NCBI GenBank assembly: GCA_025667525.1
Contig: CM046878.1
Location: forward strand, 76,859,696-76,923,695
DNA length: 64,000 bases
Direction of reading: 5' to 3'
Origin: Glebionis coronaria
Taxonomy: Eukaryota; Streptophyta; Magnoliopsida; Asterales; Asteraceae
Each line of letters opens with the position of its first letter. Within the stretch, counting starts at the first letter, position 1. A model generated the notes under the pieces. That model saw nothing but the letters and a program-made list of their open reading frames with translations. It ran no database searches and was not told where the DNA came from. A program made the translations under genes and the position numbers. Positions 55,833 to 64,000 of the stretch are shown piece after piece.

Positions 55833-57053
55833 ATGCCTTCTCAATATCAAAAAGATCATCAATTCACTAGAGATTATATGCCCGACATTTCTTTAACCAT
55901 TGTTTCCCCTCAACTCCAAAACTCTTACCCATACCTTTCCTCTCGTAATTTCCATGAGGGTAGGATTGTAGATTCAAGAATAGCGGGAGATAATTATATC
56001 AACTCTATGTTCGAGCTTATTGGGTTTGATTGTTTGCTCTACATAGACGAGGTAATTTATCCCTTGTTTCTTCTTGAGTTCTTTAGTACTTACTCCATGC
56101 TTGAAATCAACGACCAAATCTTTATTCGTTTCTTGTTGAATGGTCAAATCATTCAATATTCCCTCGATGACTTTGGTGATATTCTTGGTGTGCCATTTGA
56201 AGGCACTTGTCGTTTTACGGATAAGTGGAGACTAGATGCTCTCTTGGAGTCTAACGATAAACCTCCAAATGACACCACCGAAGTTGATCTAAATTTCATC
56301 CTTGAAATCATCACGAAAGAGCATAGTGGAAACGTTGTGAGAAGTCTTCATACAAATGTGCGAAATATGAATAGGTATGAAGTTCTCTCAAGCGACCTTA
56401 AGGATTACATGCTCCAATGGGCAAACATCCTTAGGGAAAATGTGTTTTGTCTTGGTGGGAACCGAGATCATATCCCGGCTTGCATGGGGCATATGTTGTT
56501 TTGCTTTTTTACTTCCACCAAGTACAATCGTGCATATTACATCGCTCGACGTATAAATTATGCTCTTTCCAAACCCAAAACAAACCTCCCTTATGCTATG
56601 CTTCTTACTCGCCTCTTTAGAAGGGTTGGTCAAGATTTTCCTCAACTCGACCTTTCTCGCTTTCACCCGGTTCAACGGGTTATGATGCCTATTCAAGAGG
56701 CGTATGAACGAAAGCCAAGAAGTGACCGTGGTTCGAGAAAATCCGACCATCAAGAGCCGGATGATGAGGACACCGATATGCCACCAAGTGATGGTGATGG
56801 CGTCGGTCCTAGTTCCCATTTTGACTCTTCGAGTAACTCCCATCCATCCTCAAATCAATTCGAGGATGATTTTGAATACTTAGCTCCTCCTCCTCACCCT
56901 TCTAGTGATGTTCTGGAAGATCTCAATATGGAGCATCTTTATCGTGAGAATCTTAGAACTCGGGGAGAATTACATGAACACCGAGTGGAGACAAGAAAAG
57001 GATTCAAGTATTTGGGAAAAATGATCAAGGATTTAGGCAAGAAAAGGAGGTGA
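55833..57053 (+). CDS. A2 ORF1, ATHILA ORF-1-like protein
   Basis: A 406-residue ORF. Blocks in order: MPSQYQKDHQFTR; RIVDSRIAGDNYINSMFEL; LIGFDCLLYIDEVIYP; LLEFFSTYSML; IQYSLDDFGDILGVPFEGTC; RFTDKWRLDALLE; FCLGGNRDHIPACMGHML; YYIARRINYALSK; NLPYAMLLTRLFRRV; SRFHPVQRVMMPIQEAY; then an Asp/Ser-rich stretch and a basic end (DLGKKRR) after a probable helix. The EFFSTYS, SL-x-x-FG-x-ILGVP and PYAMLLTRLF blocks resemble the Pfam ATHILA ORF-1 family, known from Athila and related non-autonomous plant elements; its function is unknown. Start chosen as the first ATG after the intron, shared with A1. Fully open. Confidence 0.75.
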   Translation: MPSQYQKDHQFTRDYMPDISLTIVSPQLQNSYPYLSSRNFHEGRIVDSRIAGDNYINSMFELIGFDCLLYIDEVIYPLFLLEFFSTYSMLEINDQIFIRFLLNGQIIQYSLDDFGDILGVPFEGTCRFTDKWRLDALLESNDKPPNDTTEVDLNFILEIITKEHSGNVVRSLHTNVRNMNRYEVLSSDLKDYMLQWANILRENVFCLGGNRDHIPACMGHMLFCFFTSTKYNRAYYIARRINYALSKPKTNLPYAMLLTRLFRRVGQDFPQLDLSRFHPVQRVMMPIQEAYERKPRSDRGSRKSDHQEPDDEDTDMPPSDGDGVGPSSHFDSSSNSHPSSNQFEDDFEYLAPPPHPSSDVLEDLNMEHLYRENLRTRGELHEHRVETRKGFKYLGKMIKDLGKKRR

Positions 57054-57655
57054 AGGCTTTGAGTTGTGTCAAAGTTTGGTTATCATTTGCAGCTTAAACA
57101 TTTGCTTATTAACACTTTGGTTTAGTTGTTTATTAACTTATGTTACATGTTTGGATTATTATTTATTTTGATCCTAAATGTTGCTTATGCAATGATGTTT
57201 GTGATTTACATAGCTTTGTGCATGCCTTGTGATAGTTAACTTATTAGATTATGATCTGTAGTTAACTTTGGCTTGTGAATCCTTTGGGAAAAATCTGGGT
57301 TAACCAAAATTTGGGAGGTGAAATTTTTGAAAGCCCTCTGGTCGTGGTTCCATATCGACCCGAGGATCCTTATCGATAAGGTACCGCCGGTCCTAGATAA
57401 GGAACCGCCGGCCACTGTGCACGACAACATCTTTTGCTTTACACTGTTTTCTTAAATCTGTGTAAACCTTGCATGATTTTCAGTAATAAACTGCACATTT
57501 CCTAAACTAGCTTACCTAAATTCATTATTCACCTAAAATGATTTTAACCCATTACTAGTTTGGATCATCCCCTCACCCATTTAAACCCACCTTGTTTGCC
57601 ATGTTCTTCACACATCAAACATACTTCCCTAAACCTTAAACCACCCTTGTCAACC
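57054..57655 (+). other. A2 spacer between ORF1 and ORF2
   Basis: Non-coding, with the module at 57344-57408. Confidence 0.7.
57344..57408 (+). promoter_or_regulatory. Quadruple half-site module ahead of A2 ORF2
   Basis: GTGGTTCCATA (57344), GAGGATCCTTA (57362), TAAGGTACCGC (57377), TAAGGAACCGC (57398); spacing 18, 15, 21, identical to A1 (19483-19547). Both forward sites have drifted, both reverse sites are canonical. Confidence 0.8.
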
Positions 57656-58354
57656 ATGGTGTGTACCAAAACCTCAAACACTTCCAAGACCTCCACCCCA
57701 AGGAAAACACTCAAAATAAGGATTAAGGTAGCCAAGCCTAACTCCTCACCTTTCCACACACCTAAGAATGAGATGGCTCCTATCCTCATTTCTGCATCAC
57801 CTTCCCCACCTCTTGCACCATGCAAGACATCATCCACCCATGGTACTAACCACTCCATTGGTTCTACCTCCTCTTCATTCAACTCAAGAATGAATGAGCT
57901 CTCTTCACCCTTCACTCCAAGTGCACCCTTGGATGTGACCACACAACCCCAACCAATCCAAAGCATTCCTTTTGTGAATGACTTTGATGACACTTTGGTG
58001 ACTTCACCATTTACCCCTCATAACTCACCCATTTCACCAACCTTGGAGAATTTACCTCCACACTCACCTATTTCCCCTTTAGGGAACATGCCACCACTCT
58101 CACCCACATCACCCTTGGAGAACTTGCCTCCTCCACCTCCACCCAACTCAAACATTCCAATTTTGGGTGTTCCACTTTCCCTCCTTTTGGGTGATCCATA
58201 CTATGGGTTTCAACAAACACATGGTCCTAGTTGTCCATGTTGTCTTTACAACCACTACATCATCCATAACCTTAGGATGGATATGTATGGACTACATAGG
58301 AGGTTGCAAGAGTTCTTGCTTGCCTTGTTCTCCATGCCTCCTCCTAGGAGATGA
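57656..58354 (+). CDS. A2 ORF2, Pro/Ser-rich CxCC protein
   Basis: A 232-codon ORF starting MVCTKTSNTSKTSTPRK, the same length as in A1 (19796-20494). An upstream extension of the frame exists here only, so the shared ATG at 57656 is preferred. Basic N-terminus, long Pro/Ser repeats (PPHSPISPLGNMPPLSPTSP), then LGVPLSLLLGDPYYGFQ, CPCC, and a leucine-rich helix ending FSMPPPRR. The low-complexity middle plus conserved cysteine/helix end suggests an adaptor or a nucleic-acid-binding protein, but no family is recognised. Confidence 0.65.
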   Translation: MVCTKTSNTSKTSTPRKTLKIRIKVAKPNSSPFHTPKNEMAPILISASPSPPLAPCKTSSTHGTNHSIGSTSSSFNSRMNELSSPFTPSAPLDVTTQPQPIQSIPFVNDFDDTLVTSPFTPHNSPISPTLENLPPHSPISPLGNMPPLSPTSPLENLPPPPPPNSNIPILGVPLSLLLGDPYYGFQQTHGPSCPCCLYNHYIIHNLRMDMYGLHRRLQEFLLALFSMPPPRR

Positions 58355-59101
58355 ATGATGAAGTTTTCTTAATAAGAGTTTTCAACAAAACCAAGCCAAA
58401 GAAAACTACTTATCTAGATCTAATGTTAAGCTAGCAATGTATTAGTTAGTTTTATTTGTCATTGTACTTGCTTCCTTCATGAATGTTTCATGTTGTTGAT
58501 CTATGGATTTAGCTTTGTGTGTTTCTATCCTTATGTGCACATTAATCAACTTTAATTTGAAATTAAAATTGAACCTAAATCTATCACAACCTCTAAAAAC
58601 TTAACTAAAATTGGTTCAAAATGATATCTAAATTATTTTGTCACCCTTTGTCAAGACATTCTTTGTGAATGTGTTGCTTTATGCAACCCTAGCATAATTT
58701 GGTGCTAATAGAGGTGAAATTCCAAGATTTGCAACTTTTTGAAAAAGTCTTAGTTTTTCTCAAAAACTTGTAAAAACTTGGTTTCAAGTCCACTGGACGC
58801 GGATCCTTAAAGCCCCGCGGTTCCCTAGCGATATGGAATCGCCGGTCCCTTTAAGGTACCGCGGGCAGAAATTAGTTTTTGACGAATTTTTGGTCAAAAC
58901 TTTTAAAACCCTATACCCTGTCAAGATTCCTTGTTTACTCAAATTGACTAAACATTCCTTGACACTTCACATTTTGTATTCAAATTCTTATCTTGATTAC
59001 ATTTTACTTATACCCCAACCTTGAGATTTCATTCTCACACCTTCCCAACCTTGAGAATTCATTCTCACATAACCTTGAGATTTCATTCTCACACTCTCAC
59101 A
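58355..59101 (+). other. A2 spacer between ORF2 and ORF3
   Basis: Non-coding, with the module at 58799-58862 and repeats of CCTTGAGATTTCATTCTCAC (59018-59095) just before ORF3. Confidence 0.7.
58799..58862 (+). promoter_or_regulatory. Quadruple half-site module ahead of A2 ORF3
   Basis: GCGGATCCTTA (58799), GCGGTTCCCTA (58817), TATGGAATCGC (58832), TAAGGTACCGC (58852); spacing 18, 15, 20. Confidence 0.8.
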
Positions 59102-59647
59102 ATGCCTAACTCCTACATTCCTAACCTTGACATTTCTTTGTCACAACCCCACTCACCCAAAGCTTCTTCATCCAAGCTTTCAAAGAAACCGAAAATCTCG
59201 GTTCGACCTATTTGGGTTAAGAAGAATGAACCATCTTCATCCAAACCACCCAAAAACCCTACCTTCTCTCCAATCAAGTATTGGAATGAGACTTATACCA
59301 TAAACCCCATCACCGGAGCAAAATAAAATGTTCCCGCACCACCACAATCCTTCAATACCCCTCAACTAAATGACCTTTCAACCTTCCCAAACCTCACAAG
59401 GCATTGTGAAAACATTCCCAAACCCATTACCCCACCACCACCAAACCCTAAGTTTGATGCCATACCCCCATCAAACGATTTTGTGTTGCATCATGGATCC
59501 TCGTGTGCTTGTTGTCGATTTCAACAAATTGAACTTGCTCATGTGTATGAGAAGTTAAATTTTCTTGAATTCCTCCTCACTCGACCTCCTATTCAAGTTT
59601 TCGTTCCGGTGGATAAAACTTCGAATGATGCATCGTCGTCTTTTTAG
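59102..59647 (+). pseudogene. A2 ORF3, CxCC protein with one stop
   Basis: Starts MPNSYIPNLDISLSQPHSPK and runs to a TAA at 59324-59326 (about codon 75), where A1 has an open codon; the same frame then continues to about 59647. Parts: basic SKKPKISVRPIWVKKNEP, Pro-rich middle, CACCRFQQ and helix KLNFLEFLLTRPP. A1 has its stop elsewhere, so neither stop is ancestral. Confidence 0.6.
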
Positions 59648-60115
59648 TCTTTTATTTTTTTAAGCAATCTTGGAAAATATCACTATTAGACTAGCTTATG
59701 CTTAGTGGTTTATTTTCCATATTTATTGCTTTTAGATACTCATATTATGTGTATGACTATCTTCTTTGTTGTGTCTTTTTCCTTTATGTAACCTTTGTGT
59801 TGTTTGTGTGTTATTTCATTAGTTCTATTTTGAGTTGATCATGATTAATTTTTACAATTGCTTATGGGTGATTCCATCAATTCTAAACTTTAACCCATTG
59901 ACAAGCCTATCATCTTCATCGGATTGAAGCTTGATTTTGTCAATTACCTCTTTGGACATACTTAGCAAAATACTTGCTTCTAATTTGAGATTTCTTCTCT
60001 CTCTCCCTCTCAAGTTACTTAGTAGGTAGTAATCATATATACATTGGTGGTTCTTTCCTTTCTACTAACCTTTGTGTAGCATGTCACCTTAGCTCACAAA
60101 CTTGGTGCCCCAAGC
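59648..60115 (+). other. A2 3' non-coding region
   Basis: T-rich, no ORF shared with A1. Shorter than in A1 because a segment after ORF3 (A1 21810-21850) is missing here. Confidence 0.6.
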
Positions 60116-60295
60116 AAGGGGGAGCAACCACCAAGGGGGAGCTACTAGCAAAGTTCGATGTTCTTCAAAGACTTGTGCTGACCTTTTTGCTACGACAAAG
60201 GGGGAGAAATGATAGTGATAAACTAGTTAATAATTCCATATTTTGTGTTTCTACGTAAATGAGTTTATCGTTTGTCGTAATCAAAAAGGGGGAGA
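60116..60295 (+). other. Four polypurine-tract motifs, A2
   Basis: AAGGGGGAG at 60116, 60133 and 60198, and AAAAAGGGGGAGA at 60283-60295 directly before the 3' LTR. Confidence 0.8.
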
Positions 60296-60296
60296 T

Positions 60297-61888
60297 TGTT
60301 AATGCAAGTGATGCCTAAAAACATTATTAGTGTTAACTAATCTTTCTTAGTTTTGATCACAACAAACAATACAACACATTTAGTGTAAAACACAAAATGA
60401 ATTATTTAACTAACACTATCATCAAGGTAATAATCATATCACTAACCTTTCTTAATCATACTTAGTGATCATCAAAATGATTATCCTTAAAACTCACTTT
60501 TGTTAATATGACAAAAGACTTTTTAATAAACTTTCTTTTTTAGAAAATGTTTTATTAAAATGGAAAATGAAAATTTGAAAATAGCATATTCCAAACGCTG
60601 TTAGAATATCCTTTGAAGGTTTCAAATACCTCAGATATTCCCACCCCACTAAAAGACAAAAAATGGAGCGTAGTCTAGTGGCAGTACCTTAAGTACCTAC
60701 GCGGTTCCTTAGGGATATGGAACCGTGGGGTGAGATAAGGTACCACACACAGCTAGCCGTTATAGATCCGTTATACTTTGTCTCCTTTAAATAGTGGGTC
60801 AAATCTCATTTTCCAGCAAGCCTCTTGGACGTTTTTCTCAGCCCTCTTTCTATTTTCTATAGCATAATCATTAGTAAATGATCACTTAAATTGTTAAGGA
60901 TGTTTACATATGATTATCCTCTTGATCCCCTCCTTTACCTTGTCCAATGAGACGATCACTCACTCACTAGTGTTGTGATAAAGATGAATCTATGAGCTAG
61001 TCATATTCATCATGATACCCTTTTTGTTTTAGGTCAATCCAATGTATTTATGAATACTTGGACTAGTTGTGTTCATCCAAGTTATTTGTGGATACTTGGA
61101 TTTGTTGTGTACATCCATTGCATATGTGTTTGCTTGGATTTGTGTTGTGTAAATCCAAGCTACATGTGTGTACTTGGATAAGTCTAGTTGAGTTGTAATA
61201 GATTTGATTAGGAGTTCTCACTAAACTATAAAGTGATGTGGTTGTGTCTTGTGAGTTCTCACTAAACTTTAAAGTGACTAGTAGTTGTGTTGTGTGAAGT
61301 TCTCACTTAGCTTCAAAGTGAAGAGTCGTGAAGATTGGTTCTAGCTTTCGATTAGAACTCGACATCTAGCCTTGTGTCGTAAAATGGTGAAGTAGGCAAC
61401 GTCGTGAAGATTGGTTCTACCTTAAGATTAGAACCCGACATCTAGCCTTGTATCGTTAAATTGTGAAGTAGGCAACGTTGTGTAGATTGGTCCTAGCTAA
61501 AGATTAGGTCTCGACATTTAGCTTAGTGTCGGAAAATAATGTAAGCAACGATGTAAGGTTTTCTCCGCCGAGAAGGGAGCTTGTGGATATAGTGGAAATC
61601 TCGAGTAGGTGTACTCGAGGAGTGGAGTAGAAACGAGGATAGAGCCTCGTTGTCGAACCACTATAAATCTTGGTGTCTTCCCACTAGGTTGTCTCCTTCC
61701 TTACTCTTTACTTATTTCATTATCATTACACTTACCTATTATCTTTGCTAGTGCATTTGAATTGAACCTAATCATTATGCAACTTAGCCTCAAGTAAAAG
61801 ATAGTTTTGATACAAACCAAATTGAAGGTAATTTTAATTTGGTCACCAATCGAAGAGAAACTATTCAACCCCCCTTCTAGTTTCTACA
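60297..61888 (+). repeat. A2 3' LTR
   Basis: 1592 bp. Close to the 5' LTR; differences include a 6-C instead of 13-C tract (61869-61874) and point changes in the half-site module (60681-60746: GCAGTACCTTA, GCGGTTCCTTA, TATGGAACCGT, TAAGGTACCAC). Confidence 0.92.
60681..60746 (+). promoter_or_regulatory. Quadruple half-site module (A2 3' LTR)
   Basis: Same spacing as the 5' LTR copy (20, 15, 20). Three of the four half-sites have a G to A or C to T change relative to it, the pattern expected from deamination of methylated cytosine in CG sites. Confidence 0.75.
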
Positions 61889-62164
61889 GATACAATCGTT
61901 TAAATCGTCGAATAATATTTGTTATAAATATCCCAATAAAGTGATACATTCCCCGTCATTTTTATGCTCCTAAATGATGCTCGATCTATGCTCAATTAAT
62001 CTTGCTTAATAACCTGGGAAAAACATGCTTAAAACAGTCAACATAAAGTTGGTGAATTCATAGAGTTTTTTAAAAATCATAGTTTAGGATTTTAAGTTGT
62101 CCTACATGGTGTTGTTCGGTATTTGATATGAAAGTCAAATTTAAAGTTTCCAATTATTCCATTC

Positions 62165-62635
62165 CTTAATGTACTAAGCAGTATAAAATCAAGTTCAATA
62201 AGTTCTATTAAGCAGTGCAAGATTTGGTTTAGTATTTCCTGTATTTCCATTTCAGTATTTTACTAAGCAGTGTAAAATAATCAAGTTTAGCATATCTAAT
62301 ATTTCCATTACAACATTTTACTAAGTAGCGTAAAATAATCAAGTTTAGCATATCCAATATTTCCATTACAGTATTTTACTAAGTAGTGTAAAATTATCAA
62401 TTTTAGCATATCCAATATTTCTGTTACATTATTTTACTAAGTAATGTAAAATAATCAAGTTTAGTATATCTAATACTTCCATTATAGTATTTTATCAAAC
62501 AGTGTAAAATAATCAAGTTTAGCATATCCAATACTTCCATTACAGTATTTTACTAAGCAGTGTAAAGTCACCAAGTTTAGTATTTCCATTATTCCCATTA
62601 CAGTATTGGCTAAGTAGTATATGATTAAGTTTAGT
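62165..62635. repeat. 58-bp tandem repeat array in LTR E
   Basis: About eight units of 58 bp with core AGTATTTTACTAAGCAGTGTAA, AATCAAGTTTAGCATATCC and AATATTTCCATTAC; outer units are degenerate. Confidence 0.85.
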
Positions 62636-63559
62636 AACGCAAACCTTATAGATAGTAGCAATGCACAAAGCATTTATACAAAAGATAATTACATTTTCTG
62701 TTACTCGAAACTGAAGCTTAACCTTTCATAGTTCTCAACAGATGTGAACGTAGTGTCCTACAAAAAGACACCCAAACCTAGTTCCAACATGGTATACATC
62801 TGTTGGCTCGGCCAAGGCACAGTGAGCATGACTCACCCATATGGGGATGGTCATTCCCAAATAGATCTATTTATAACATTCGGGCAATTTCCCATAATTT
62901 AACAGTTTCTACAATTGGCAATCGTAATTAAGAGTACCATTCAATTTGCGTTCTATAGCATAAATATCTATCCTATTGTTTAAACAGATTACAGTTCAAT
63001 TGGTTTTCTATAAATTAAATTATAATCATATTTGTCAAACAAGTTACAGTTATTTAATAGCATGTCTCCCCCTCGCGGGTTTGAAAAATCATAAAAAGAT
63101 TTAAAATGCGAGGCTATGAACTCACCTATATAATACAGCTCGAGGATGATCAAGTATACAATCACAAAGCACATAGTACATCGAATACCTAAGTAATTAA
63201 GTACGTCTCAGTATATGTATAAATAACAAATGCATGCAGTTTAATTGGTCGTATGTTTATTTTTGTTATCACGGTATATTTAATTAATATTGTTATGATG
63301 ATGGTTAAGTATGCATATTGTCCCTTCACTGTTTCCACGTACCCCCGATGTTTATAAACTTGTACGACATTGTAGTCTTTGTAAATAAATTATTAAGTTT
63401 ATTAAATAATTTATTAGATTCCAAAAATAATTAATAAGAAATTTATTATTAATTAATCCTGGTTTAAAACATGTTTCCCGTAGTAAAAATATAATATTTT
63501 TAATCCGAAGCTATTAAAATAGTCATTCGTGTAAAAACAATGGGTACAATATGGAAACA

Positions 63560-63760
63560 GTGGCTAGATTAGGCTGCCAGTGGTAACTGTATAGCTAACA
63601 GTGGGAACTGTTAAGCTAACAGTGGTAACTTTGTTAATACAACAACTGGCAGTGGTAAGTTTGTAGTTTAACACTAACGGTGGCAAGTTATAAATGGTCA
63701 GTGGTAATATTACAACTAACGGTGGAAATATTACACTATTGGTGGGAATATACTACATGC
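63560..63760. repeat. Short degenerate repeats (AACAGTGGTAACT)
   Basis: Seven or so copies of CTAACAGTGGTAACTGT-like words with spacers of 10-20 bases. Confidence 0.7.
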
Positions 63761-63819
63761 AAGATTACATTATAACATAGGAATATCCCTAAGCTATAAC
63801 CCGCATGCTAACGCATCCT

Positions 63820-63975
63820 TGTCGTCATCAGTAGTCCCAAACACCCTCTTAATTCAGTCTGCAGTCCCAAATGGCCCTCGAACAGCAGCATGCAGTCCAA
63901 ACACCTCCTTATCAACAGATCCAAACACCCCCGAAGCTATTGGTTGTAGATCTTGGACCCAAACGCCCTGCATGT
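63820..63975. repeat. Short degenerate repeats (CAGTCCCAAACACC)
   Basis: Five or more copies of GCAGTCCCAAACACCC-like words (for example 63829, 63861, 63892, 63920), C-rich against an AT-rich background. Confidence 0.65.
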
Positions 63976-64000
63976 CGCTCCCGACAGCATATCTAAACAT

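Larger units (their letters stand above)
52340..61888 (+). mobile_element. Element A2, complete family-A copy
   Basis: A 9549-bp LTR element with a perfect 5-bp duplication GATAC. 5' LTR 52340-53937, primer site 53940-53951, half-site module 55082, probable intron 55331-55823, ORF1 55833-57053, module 57344, ORF2 57656-58354, module 58799, ORF3 59102-59647 (one stop), polypurine tracts 60116-60295, 3' LTR 60297-61888. There is no gag or pol. ORF1 and ORF2 are fully open and the LTR pair is very similar, so it inserted fairly recently with enzymes supplied in trans. Confidence 0.92.
61889..64000 (-). repeat. LTR E, right part (runs off the window)
   Basis: Continuation of the LTR cut by A2. 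No ORF. Like the D LTRs it has AATAGATCTATTTATAACAT (62865; D has the near match at 28187). Contains three internal repeat blocks (about 62165, 63560, 63820). The far end is not in the window, so solo LTR versus 3' LTR is open. Confidence 0.55.

Overview
This is repeat-dominated nuclear DNA of a flowering plant. No protein-coding, rRNA or tRNA gene of the host can be supported. Evidence for a plant: LTR retroelements primed by initiator-Met tRNA or tRNA-Asp, an Athila-type gag/protease, an ATHILA ORF-1-like protein, a Tekay-like chromovirus pol remnant, a Tourist-like TTA element, a Mutator-like element with a 9-bp target duplication and Helitron-like termini. A reverse transcriptase resembling unnamed proteins I recall from Asteraceae genomes makes a daisy-family host my best guess, from memory only.

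Layout. 1-3346: the 5' end of a minus-strand LTR element (C) that lies inside the 5' LTR of element A1. 3347-24073: A1, the left of two copies of family A; its first ORF is split by a non-autonomous Athila-like element (B, 6750-18252). 24074-37883: a head-to-tail array (D) of Tekay-like LTRs up to 4.3 kb long around two short decayed internal regions; A1 sits inside the first D LTR. 37884-43055: AT-rich sequence with a probable DNA-transposon relic. 43056-50040: a Tourist-like element carrying a non-LTR-type reverse transcriptase pseudogene and a nested Mutator-like element. 50041-52222: intergenic DNA with a MITE and Helitron-like ends. 52223-64000: a further LTR (E) split by A2 (52340-61888), a complete A element with a perfect GATAC target duplication.

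The most interesting object is family A. Its frame is Sirevirus/Ty1-copia-like (initiator-Met primer site, repeated polypurine tracts, palindromes upstream of a TATA-like box), but it has no gag or pol. It holds three ORFs: an ATHILA ORF-1-like protein behind a probable 5'-UTR intron, and two proline/serine-rich proteins that share a CxCC plus leucine-rich helix C-terminus and look like paralogues. A module of four 11-base half-sites (forward, forward, reverse, reverse; consensus GCGGTTCCTTA) lies in the LTR just before the TATA-like box and again ahead of each of the three ORFs. The layout repeats in both copies, giving nine modules in the window. Their spacing is nearly constant and they could fold into long hairpins, suggesting a repeated DNA or RNA signal serving each ORF.

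Order of events, from nesting: D array, then A1 into D, then C and B separately into A1; and E, then A2 into E. A1, A2, B and D would all depend on proteins supplied by other elements.
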